This document shows positions 7,028-14,745 of a stretch of DNA of 51,145 nucleotides, one piece after another. The notes beneath the pieces were generated by a model. It saw nothing but the letters and a program-made list of their open reading frames with translations, did not search any database and had not been told where the DNA came from. This DNA comes from Aquimarina sp. RZ0 (GTDB lineage Bacteria > Bacteroidota > Bacteroidia > Flavobacteriales > Flavobacteriaceae): positions 1-51,145 of the forward strand of contig NZ_VTZU01000050.1 of NCBI RefSeq assembly GCF_008370685.1. The letters are read 5' to 3'. Each line of letters begins with the position of its first letter. Positions within the stretch are counted from its first letter, which is position 1. Position numbers and translations under genes: made by a program.

Positions 7028-8824
7028 ATGATTCATTATTTACTCCAAACATTAATATTTCAATTATTATTTTTGATCATATATGATCTATTACATAAAA
7101 AAGACACCTTTTTTACCTTGAATAGATTCTATCTTATTATCACACCTCTGCTATCTCTATTATTACCATATATCAAAATAGAAACTTTAAAGACCAGGAC
7201 TTCTGAAGTCTATATCACCCAAATAGAAAACATCATTTCCTTAACTGCTACTCCTGAAAGCATTACTACGCTACGTATTATTGAAAACACAGGAGCTTCT
7301 ATAAACTGGTGGTCGGTCTGTTATTATACAGGAATAGGCATAAGCCTTCTATTACTGATTCTTAGACTTCATAAACTTCATGTCCTGAGTAATATCTCAA
7401 TAAAGACACTTACGGGGAAAAACAAAGTAATCATTCTTAGTAATAGTGCTCAGGCATTCTCTTTTTGGAATACTATTTTTCTTGGTGATTTGTTAAACGA
7501 AAAAGAAAAAGCACAAATAGTATCGCATGAATTAGTACACATTAACCAGAAGCATTCTTTAGATCATCTCCTATTTGAACTATTAAAAATAATACTCTGG
7601 TGGAATCCTCTGATCTATATCTATCAATCCAGAATGACTTTACTACATGAATATATTGCCGATGAGGTTGCTTCTAATAATTCAGATAAAAAAACATATA
7701 TACAACAATTACTAAATACAGCTTTTCAAACTCAAAAAATCACATTTGTCAATCATTTCTTTAATCAATCATTAATCAAAAAACGAATACTTATGTTACA
7801 AAAAACTAAATCTCAGTCTACTGCCAAATTTAAATACCTGCTTCTTATACCATTAATCACAGGAATACTTATATATACTTCTTGCGAAAAAGAGGTTAAT
7901 TCAACCAACGCAAAAGATACAATTAATGTAAATAAACGCGTATCCGATGAAGATCCCGAATCTATCTGTATTAATACCTATTCTGTGCACGACGAAAGTC
8001 TTGATAATTACTTAAAAATAACTACAGGATCATCTGCAGAAGTATTAATTAGCGTTGTTTCTATAAAGACTTCAGAAATAATAAGAAGAGCGCGTATCAA
8101 AAAAAATAAAACACATCGAATACAAAACATACCCGAAGGAATTTATCGCGTTGATGTTGTATATGGCGAAAACTATATAGAACAGGAAATCAATGGTTCC
8201 TGTACAGGTTCTTTTGCCAAAGAAATACTATCCGAAACCGGAGAAGATACTCTTGATTATAATGTTATAATTACAGATAAAGGCAAAAATGTACCATCAT
8301 ATAACTTAGCATTGGATCTAATCCTTCAGGAAGAAAAGGAACAACTTTCTAGTGACAATAATTCTAAAATAAAAGAAAAAATAGTGACAGGGCACACATC
8401 CTCTGATGATCAAAACAAAAGTTTGGCAGAGCCTCTTTGCGCGAATCAAAACCAAGCCTGGTATGATTATTCCCTAAATAATTATTTAAAAATCAATAAT
8501 GGGAAAAGCGCAGAAATAATTATTACTATTATTTCTAAAGAGACTTCACAAAAAACACGAATTGTGCATCTGACCAAAAATTCTAGTTATTTTATCAGGA
8601 ATATTCCTCAAGGAGTCTATAATTTGGATATTGATTATGGCGAAGGGTATGTAGAAAACATGGTAGACGGAAAATGTATTCCTTCTTTTGAAAACAAATT
8701 ATTACGCGAAGAAGGAACAGATTCGCTCAACTTTAAAACTAGCACTATTAATGGTAGCTTTAACATTCAATCCTATGCTATGGACATAGACCTATCAGAC
8801 GCGCAAAATCCTACGGAGAAATAA
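7028..8824 (+). CDS. BlaR1-like M56 family membrane metallopeptidase
   Basis: A 598-residue protein. Membrane helices lie near the N-terminus (residues about 3-22 and 34-48), at 97-113 and at about 268-286. The M56 zinc site HELVH is at 167-171, with a downstream glutamate in HEYIADE (about 207-212) as third ligand. Known relatives (BlaR1/MecR1) sense a signal and cleave a BlaI-type repressor. In place of a penicillin-binding sensor this protein has two related beta-rich repeats at about 315-410 and 475-575. Each has a pattern of NYLKI.. followed by I(P/R)xGxYxxDxxYGExY. These are likely extracytoplasmic and could bind another ligand. Paired operators precede it and a BlaI gene follows after 122 bp. 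Confidence 0.85.
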   Translation: MIHYLLQTLIFQLLFLIIYDLLHKKDTFFTLNRFYLIITPLLSLLLPYIKIETLKTRTSEVYITQIENIISLTATPESITTLRIIENTGASINWWSVCYYTGIGISLLLLILRLHKLHVLSNISIKTLTGKNKVIILSNSAQAFSFWNTIFLGDLLNEKEKAQIVSHELVHINQKHSLDHLLFELLKIILWWNPLIYIYQSRMTLLHEYIADEVASNNSDKKTYIQQLLNTAFQTQKITFVNHFFNQSLIKKRILMLQKTKSQSTAKFKYLLLIPLITGILIYTSCEKEVNSTNAKDTINVNKRVSDEDPESICINTYSVHDESLDNYLKITTGSSAEVLISVVSIKTSEIIRRARIKKNKTHRIQNIPEGIYRVDVVYGENYIEQEINGSCTGSFAKEILSETGEDTLDYNVIITDKGKNVPSYNLALDLILQEEKEQLSSDNNSKIKEKIVTGHTSSDDQNKSLAEPLCANQNQAWYDYSLNNYLKINNGKSAEIIITIISKETSQKTRIVHLTKNSSYFIRNIPQGVYNLDIDYGEGYVENMVDGKCIPSFENKLLREEGTDSLNFKTSTINGSFNIQSYAMDIDLSDAQNPTEK

Positions 8825-8946
8825 TAACTAATACGATGTCTCAAAATATTTTAGAAATATTACGAAATGAACTATAACAGCTAAATTGATTTAATCGAAC
8901 TGTTCTATGGCGATTTCTATATGATATACCAGAAAATAAAAAACAA

Positions 8947-9315
8947 ATGAAACAACTGACAAAGGCAGAAGAAGAAGTGATGCAACTTTTATGGGAGTTA
9001 AAAGAAAGTAATGTAGCCTCTATCATAGATAAAATGTCAGAGCCAAAACCTGCCTATAACACGATATCAACGATTATTAGAATTCTGGAAAACAAACAAT
9101 TTGTATCTCATCGCAAAAAAGGCAAAGGATATATTTATTTTCCACTAGTCAAAAAAGAAGAATATAGTAATCAATCTCTTAATAAATTAATGAATAACTA
9201 TTTTAATGGATCCTTCAGGAATATGGTTTCTTTCTTTGTAAAAAAGAACGATATGAATATCAAAGACCTAGAAACTATCCTTAAAGAAATTAATAAAGAT
9301 GAGCCTGATAGTTGA
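8947..9315 (+). CDS. BlaI/MecI/CopY family transcriptional repressor
   Basis: A 122-residue winged-helix regulator of usual length. The N-terminus (LTKAEEEVMQLLWELKE) and the recognition region (PAYNTISTIIRILENKQFVSHRKKGKGYIYFPLVKKEEY) match the BlaI family. The C-terminal half would form the dimerisation helices. It should bind the dyads at 6917-6980 and be inactivated by cleavage triggered by the M56 protein upstream. The order is unusual: the peptidase gene comes first and the repressor second, with a 122-bp gap, whereas the other pair in this window has the repressor first with a 4-bp overlap. Confidence 0.92.
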   Translation: MKQLTKAEEEVMQLLWELKESNVASIIDKMSEPKPAYNTISTIIRILENKQFVSHRKKGKGYIYFPLVKKEEYSNQSLNKLMNNYFNGSFRNMVSFFVKKNDMNIKDLETILKEINKDEPDS

Positions 9316-9366
9316 TTAAAGCCAGCACCTTTGTTTTCTGCAAAAAATTCTTATCAGAATTTCACT

Positions 9367-9390
9367 CTTGGGATTAATCGAAACTAGGTT
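9367..9390 (+). repeat. Direct repeat right of the BlaR/BlaI cassette
   Basis: Second copy of CTTGGGATTAATCGAAACT, 52 bp after the BlaI stop codon. See 6862-6886. Confidence 0.75.
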
Positions 9391-9417
9391 TGTATGACCA
9401 AAAATGAACTGATAAAA

Positions 9418-9454
9418 AAAACAGCCAAACGAGACTACTTCGTTTGGCTGTTTT
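9418..9454. terminator. Bidirectional terminator between blaI and the GH16 gene
   Basis: ACAGCCAAACGA pairs with TCGTTTGGCTGT, flanked by A and T runs, between two convergent genes. It can serve both. Confidence 0.9.
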
Positions 9455-9514
9455 AAAAATAAATATTATACCATTTATCTTTTGAATCTGCTGCAGATTC
9501 AAACAATAATTGTT

Positions 9515-11752
9515 TTACTGTTTTATCATTCTCATGGTTTGTTTTCCTGCAATAGATATAATATACATCCCTGAAGAGAACGAAGCAACTGGAATTATTT
9601 CTTGCTCTGACCTTGCTTTTAGGCTAAGAACTTCTTTTCCCAAAAGGTTATAAATTTCAATTCTATCTCCTTTTGCTACACCACTTACAGTTACAAAATC
9701 GCGTATTGGGTTTGGATACAAACTAATATTATTATCGGCCTGGATTTCATTCCCTGATGCTCTTCCAGAGGTATACGTAACGACGAGTTTTGCTGATGGA
9801 TTACCTCTGTTCTCTTTTGAAGCAAATGCGAAATCATTACCAGAGGTTGCTCTGAGTAAAAGAGACAATGTATTCCCCGAAATCTCATTCGCCCGAAGAT
9901 CAATAGTTTCTGTTGCACTCAGTGCATATGTCTTATTAGCAGTACCTAATAGAGCTCCGGCATTAGGTTTGTTACTATTTGACAAATTGGTTTCACTCCA
10001 ATTATCAGAGGTACCACGATGCACAGTAAGGTTCCCACTTCCGGCATCACTCGTAATGGTTAATTTTAATTGAGCATCAGTAATAGTGCCATTGATCTCA
10101 GAAAGGTCAAACATCAGATAACCTTCTCTAGTACCAGCTTCTATTCTTACCAAATCATTATTTTGATTAGTTCCTCTTTGCATATAACTATCCTGTACAG
10201 GAGACAATGTAACTTTTTGTGAGGTACCTCCTCCTCCATTACCACCTATTCTCTTCAATAGTATCTTATCCAAATTCCATTGCCAGGGATTAGACCCAGA
10301 AGCGACTAACCGTACGATATGCGTTCCTGAGCTCAAATTACTAATTGTACTTGAAGATACTAATGCAGAATACTGATCCCAATTCCCATTATTTCTCACA
10401 TTGTCTGTTGCAACTACAGTACCGTCAATTAATAATTGAACCTGTGCATTATCCGAAGGAGTTGATATCTGATAAGTGATGCTATACTTACCAGCAGTAC
10501 CTACATTAATACTATACTCTGACCAATCACCACTATTTACATAATTAACACCAATGGCTGTAGCATTCATACCTAATCCAGATCCTCCAGCACTAGCATC
10601 ATTAAATGTACCACTTGTCTTTGTAAAAGTTTCTGCTTCTATTACAATATCTCCACCTGATGGAGGTGGGGGTGGAGTATCACCTTTTACAGAGATATTA
10701 CTAGTGGCTTTTTTATTACCATCCTGAGTGGTCACCGTAATTATTGCTGAACCTTTTGATACTCCAGTCACGAGTCCATTTGAGTTTACTCTGGCTACTG
10801 TATTATTATTAGAGGACCAGGTTACGGTTTTATTACTAGCGTTATTAGGGCGTACAGTAGCATCTAAATCTCTGGTTTCACCAACATTTAATGTCACATT
10901 CTTATCTGATATATTTACTTCTGTAACTGTAACAGTATTACCACCGCCATTGTCGTTTTCTAACTTATATGTATGTACCCAATCTATCAACCCGGTATTC
11001 TTGCTATTATCTTTTAAAGAAGCTTTGGAAGGAAGCCCTATCCCCCAAGTAAATGTTTCTGTGTCAAAAAACATATACTGGTCTTCGTTAAAATCTCCTT
11101 TGGGAGTCGTAGTACGTACTTTTTTTCCATTTAAGTAAAAAATTATGGTTCTACTATCTTTCCACCAAACACCATAGGTATAATACGTATCCCCTACAGG
11201 AGGAGAGAGATCTGTTTTTTCCCAGGGAGTAAATTGGTCATTTTCAAAACCTCCGGGAAAATAGTGAGTATTTGTTTTCATATGGGTGTTATGTGACTTA
11301 TATCTTGATGCAGATGGCGCTCCAAAATTCTCTATCACATCAATTTCAGTCTTACTCCCCTGAAACCAAAATGAAGTAGTCATAGACAACTTAGAACATT
11401 TTACCCTAGCTTCAGAATAATAGCCCTTTTTCATGGCTTTAGTATTAGACGTAGTACACGCTGCCCATACCCAATCACCTTTTTGATTTTCAAATCGAAC
11501 CGTGGATTTCAACCTTAAATCTCCTCCGGATACCGATACATTTGCCTCATTGAATTTACTTGGTGATCGACCACTCCAATACGGATGTTTTGGTTGCCAC
11601 TTACTCCTATCCAGAGAATTTCCATTAAATTCATCAGTGAGAGCTTCTACTGTAACCCATTTTTTCCCGTTAGGAGGAGTGGGCTGTGCGAACGATTGTT
11701 GATATCCAATACATAATAGTATTGTAACCAATAATTTAGTTATATTTCTCAT
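9515..11752 (-). CDS. Secreted GH16 beta-agarase/porphyranase with CBM6
   Basis: A 745-residue modular enzyme. Residues 1-22 are a Sec signal ending in FA-Q. The GH16 domain spans about 24-265 with the catalytic motif EIDVIE at 136-141, whose two outer glutamates are nucleophile and acid/base. A Big2-type bacterial Ig domain follows at about 274-357, then a proline linker, a CBM6-like module (VIEAETF..., about 368-502), a DNRLRE/CBM96-like beta domain (about 513-662) and a T9SS sorting domain (about 674-745, YPNP and MYIISI signatures). It should hydrolyse internal beta-1,4 linkages of agar or porphyran outside the cell. Which of the two cannot be decided by eye. The DNRLRE module closely resembles that of the protein at 30856-32883. 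Just upstream, its own start region is tandemly duplicated. Confidence 0.88.
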   Translation of the reverse strand: MRNITKLLVTILLCIGYQQSFAQPTPPNGKKWVTVEALTDEFNGNSLDRSKWQPKHPYWSGRSPSKFNEANVSVSGGDLRLKSTVRFENQKGDWVWAACTTSNTKAMKKGYYSEARVKCSKLSMTTSFWFQGSKTEIDVIENFGAPSASRYKSHNTHMKTNTHYFPGGFENDQFTPWEKTDLSPPVGDTYYTYGVWWKDSRTIIFYLNGKKVRTTTPKGDFNEDQYMFFDTETFTWGIGLPSKASLKDNSKNTGLIDWVHTYKLENDNGGGNTVTVTEVNISDKNVTLNVGETRDLDATVRPNNASNKTVTWSSNNNTVARVNSNGLVTGVSKGSAIITVTTQDGNKKATSNISVKGDTPPPPPSGGDIVIEAETFTKTSGTFNDASAGGSGLGMNATAIGVNYVNSGDWSEYSINVGTAGKYSITYQISTPSDNAQVQLLIDGTVVATDNVRNNGNWDQYSALVSSSTISNLSSGTHIVRLVASGSNPWQWNLDKILLKRIGGNGGGGTSQKVTLSPVQDSYMQRGTNQNNDLVRIEAGTREGYLMFDLSEINGTITDAQLKLTITSDAGSGNLTVHRGTSDNWSETNLSNSNKPNAGALLGTANKTYALSATETIDLRANEISGNTLSLLLRATSGNDFAFASKENRGNPSAKLVVTYTSGRASGNEIQADNNISLYPNPIRDFVTVSGVAKGDRIEIYNLLGKEVLSLKARSEQEIIPVASFSSGMYIISIAGKQTMRMIKQ

Positions 11753-11855
11753 AATTAAGATACATTAATAATTATCTACTAATTTATAGTATTGTAACCA
11801 ATAATTTAGTTATGTTTCTCATAATTAAGATACATTAATAATTATCTACTAATTT
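11716..11855. repeat. Two tandem 70-bp repeats over the GH16 start region
   Basis: The 70-bp unit at 11716-11785 recurs at 11786-11855 with one substitution (TATATTTCTC versus TATGTTTCTC). The unit holds the start codon, the first eleven or so codons and the upstream leader of the 745-residue enzyme, so the duplication creates a second start site upstream. Confidence 0.9.
11784..11822 (-). CDS. 12-codon upstream ORF, duplicate of the GH16 signal start
   Basis: Reads MRNITKLLVTIL then TAA. This is identical in protein sequence to the first 12 residues of the downstream enzyme and carries the same leader. It arises from the 70-bp tandem duplication. It may be translated as a leader peptide upstream of the GH16 gene or may be inert. 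Nothing else supports expression. Confidence 0.4.
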   Translation of the reverse strand: MRNITKLLVTIL

Positions 11856-11906
11856 ATAGTTCTAAATTTCTAGTCCTTCTAAAAATTTAGCGTGGTCAAT
11901 ATGTTG

Positions 11907-13769
11907 TTATCTTTTAATAACAGGAATTTTTGTTTTTCCAGAGACTGATATGATATACATTCCCGGAGAAAGTAAATCAGTAGAAATAACTTCTTTATCA
12001 GCAGTAGCCTTAATATGAAATACTACATTTCCTAAAACATCGTATACATTAACAATGTCTCCTTTTGCTACACCTGTTACCTCCATCATATCCTGAACTG
12101 GATTAGGATATACCTGAACCGTATTTCCTTTTATCAATTCATCATCAAAAGATCTATTGTTTATAGGCTCTATTTTCCATTTTTGGTTTTTATTACCAGC
12201 TTTAAACTCCCAAACTTGAATATTGGCATCAATTGCTCCTCCTGCTCTATCCAAAGCTAATTCGGTACAATGCATCGGTTTTAAACTATAAACACCACTA
12301 CCATTTCTAGCAATTTTCCATTTTTGATGCATCTTACTCGCAGCTGTCCATGTAGTCACATTTTCTCCATTAGCACATTTTGCATTTGGAACTTGCAAAT
12401 ACCTATTAGTTCCCACATTTTTTATAGTATAGACATTATCTTCCAGATGACTAAAGCTCCATCTCTGATCATTAAAACTTAATGGATCGTGCATGACAGC
12501 GCTATGTCTTTCTATACTTCTTGACAAAATACGCTGATTACTTTCTGATGAAATAATGAAAAATGTTCCATTTGCTATTAATTGGTCATCGGGTACACTT
12601 AACTTGACATGAACATTATTGACCTCATCATCATCCAACGCTTGTTGCCAGGTAGTTCTTACTGGGCGAATATGTGCTTTATAGCCATATCCATTCCCAA
12701 CAGCTGGTGCTGATGGCAGACTCACAGTGATTTCTTTTGTTCCGGAGCCTCTTGGGACAGTAACCTTATTGCTGGCTACCCACTCATTATTTTTCCAAAA
12801 ACTTACAACTATATCTCTATTGACTGATGCTGTATACTTCATATTAAAAGTATATGATTTTTTAGGGGTAATCGTTATCTTTGGATTATTAAAAGATACA
12901 GTATCATCTAGAGAAGGTCCACTGGTGCCTTCTACCAATTTATAGGTTCTTACCCAGTCAACTTGCATGGTGTTTTTAGAATTGTCATTCAGGTTTGCTA
13001 CTTTGGGTAACCCTATATTAGGTACTCCAGCTTGAGCAAATGGAAAAACTTCTGTATCAAAAATCATTTTTAGATTTTCTGTAAGTGGCACTCGAGGAAC
13101 AATTTTCATCACTTGTTGACCATCATAGTAGAATAACAATTCAGTTGGACTTTTCCACCAGAAACCATACGTATGAAATCCATCTCTACCGCGAGTTGGC
13201 ATTTTCCATTCTGCGGCCAGGTTACGTTTTCCTGCATGAGGCCCGTAATAATGGGTATTTGCATGATACTGAAACGGAAGATCATCCTGACGGTTTGCTC
13301 TCGATGGATTACCGATATGTTCAATTACATCTATTTCTGAAAACTGACCTACTCTAAACCAAAAAGACGATGTCATAGATAGTGAAGAGGCTTTAAACCG
13401 TGCCTCATAATAATAACCTGGCTTTGCTGTTTTTCCTTTGGATACACAGGCTGCTGAATTTACCCAGATATCTTTTAATGGATTATCGACTCTAGATGGG
13501 TTCTTTAATAATGTAGATCTTAATTTTAGGTATCCTCCTTCTACAAAGGCATTTCCTCTTTTGAATCTACTTGGAGGTCTACCGGACCAATGTGGATGAT
13601 AATCATCCCATTTACTGGCATCTAATGAATTGCCATTGAACTCATCAGAAAGAACCTGAACTTTTTCCCATTTCTTACCATTAGGAGGAACAGGAGTTTG
13701 TGCTTGTATTTTTAGAAACCCTGCACAAAGGATTGTAAAAACGATTACATAAAGCTGCTTTTTTTTCAT
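11907..13769 (-). CDS. Secreted GH16 beta-agarase/porphyranase with ricin-type CBM13
   Basis: A 620-residue enzyme. It has a signal peptide (about 1-23, ending in QAQ), a GH16 domain (about 25-280) with catalytic EIDVIE at 145-150, and a beta-sandwich module at about 285-390 with SYTFNMKYTASVNRDIVVSFW. A ricin-B-like module (CBM13) follows at about 395-537, with repeated QKWKI-type motifs, then a T9SS sorting domain at about 548-620. It shares the mature start PPNGKKW and overall GH16 layout with the neighbour at 9515-11752, so the two look like paralogues with different accessory domains. The beta-sandwich and ricin modules also occur in the beta-helix protein at 17375-20347. Expected role: extracellular hydrolysis of agar or porphyran. 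Confidence 0.87.
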   Translation of the reverse strand: MKKKQLYVIVFTILCAGFLKIQAQTPVPPNGKKWEKVQVLSDEFNGNSLDASKWDDYHPHWSGRPPSRFKRGNAFVEGGYLKLRSTLLKNPSRVDNPLKDIWVNSAACVSKGKTAKPGYYYEARFKASSLSMTSSFWFRVGQFSEIDVIEHIGNPSRANRQDDLPFQYHANTHYYGPHAGKRNLAAEWKMPTRGRDGFHTYGFWWKSPTELLFYYDGQQVMKIVPRVPLTENLKMIFDTEVFPFAQAGVPNIGLPKVANLNDNSKNTMQVDWVRTYKLVEGTSGPSLDDTVSFNNPKITITPKKSYTFNMKYTASVNRDIVVSFWKNNEWVASNKVTVPRGSGTKEITVSLPSAPAVGNGYGYKAHIRPVRTTWQQALDDDEVNNVHVKLSVPDDQLIANGTFFIISSESNQRILSRSIERHSAVMHDPLSFNDQRWSFSHLEDNVYTIKNVGTNRYLQVPNAKCANGENVTTWTAASKMHQKWKIARNGSGVYSLKPMHCTELALDRAGGAIDANIQVWEFKAGNKNQKWKIEPINNRSFDDELIKGNTVQVYPNPVQDMMEVTGVAKGDIVNVYDVLGNVVFHIKATADKEVISTDLLSPGMYIISVSGKTKIPVIKR

Positions 13770-14307
13770 GATTTAATTTGTGTTAGATATAAATTTATAG
13801 TTGAGTTTTTAAATTTTTAAATCATTCAGCTAATTCTAATTAGTAATAAATCTAATTATCAATAGCTTAACCGGTTGGATGAATTTAGTATTCATAATGA
13901 TTAGACTAGAATTTCAAGAAATAAGAGCTAATTCTTATACAGTTTTACTTCATTCCTTTTTCGCCAAAACTTGTTGTCTACTTATTAGTATCTAGTAAAT
14001 CTATTGTTCTGCCTTTATAAAAATCCAGATTCTGTAACAAATACGATATTCATTTTTTATGATACTTCTTTTATAAGGGTCATAAATATCCATAATCCCG
14101 TTTTAGTCAATAGTTATTTTATACTTTATAAAAGTGCCCCAAAACTTCCTTTAGCTAATTTCTCAGGCTTACTTCCCATAGACCAAAAATTAATAATTAC
14201 AGAAGCCTCGGAACACTTTATTTTTATTCTTGTTATTTTTATATGATAACTGAAGAAATTATTATTTAAAAAAAAATCGGATTTGTAGTTTTTTTGATTT
14301 GATAGTG
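13770..14307. other. Gene-free stretch with a possible decayed repeat
   Basis: Upstream region of the 620-residue GH16 gene. Its promoter should lie here, but I cannot place it firmly. An open frame at 14004-14246 has no protein-like features. Around 14150-14240, TAGCTAATTTCTC and AGCCTCGGAACACTTTA resemble the start and end of the ~100-bp repeat found intact at 33005-33105, so this may be a decayed copy. Confidence 0.4.
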
Positions 14308-14469
14308 ATACGATTTGTGATTAAAAAATTCGTATAAATTCATTGAATTATTTTTTCTTTATGCAAGGCAAAAAAATCAAGCATAGCTATAGCTACGGTT
14401 TATTTTTTAAACGAAGTAGAAAGGAAAAAGAAACGATGAATATGCGAAATTTTTAGTTATAAATCGTAT
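14308..14469 (+). repeat. 162-bp near-palindromic repeat, copy 3
   Basis: Same length, ends and central palindrome as the copy at 959-1120, same orientation. It sits between the GH16 and GH86 genes. Confidence 0.95.
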
Positions 14470-14512
14470 GATTCATTGAATGTCATTTTATGATCAAAAA
14501 AACCAAAGGTCT

Positions 14513-14612
14513 TAGCAAATTACCTCGGGGCAAGCCCACGAGGCATTTACTGAAAAAAACATTTTGATTTCGATGCAAGCCTCGGAGCATTTAACTCTCG
14601 ATTATCGAGTAA
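14513..14612 (+). repeat. ~100-bp hairpin-rich repeat, copy A
   Basis: Starts TAGCAAATTACCTCG and ends CTCGATTATCGAGTAA. It contains a 5' hairpin CCTCGGGGC-AA-GCCC-A-CGAGG and a 3' hairpin CTCGAT-T-ATCGAG. Related copies lie at 23999-24093 and 33005-33105. Confidence 0.8.
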
Positions 14613-14745
14613 TACCATTTCTCAAATGAAAATATCTGCTAAAATCATTTCTTTTTGTTTCATACTTCGAATTAAAAAATAATTTGATTCAGTTTACGGT
14701 GATTTCACCTAAGAACTGGTATAAACCTATTCTTTTCTTATTCTT

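Noticed and set aside
10728..11138. 136-residue open frame opposite the GH16 gene
   Set aside because: Antisense shadow over the Big2 and GH16 domains; hydrophobic, with no recognisable family.
14004..14246. 80-residue open frame between the GH16 and GH86 genes
   Set aside because: Rich in Ile, Phe and Ser with no motif or start context, and it overlaps a likely decayed repeat.
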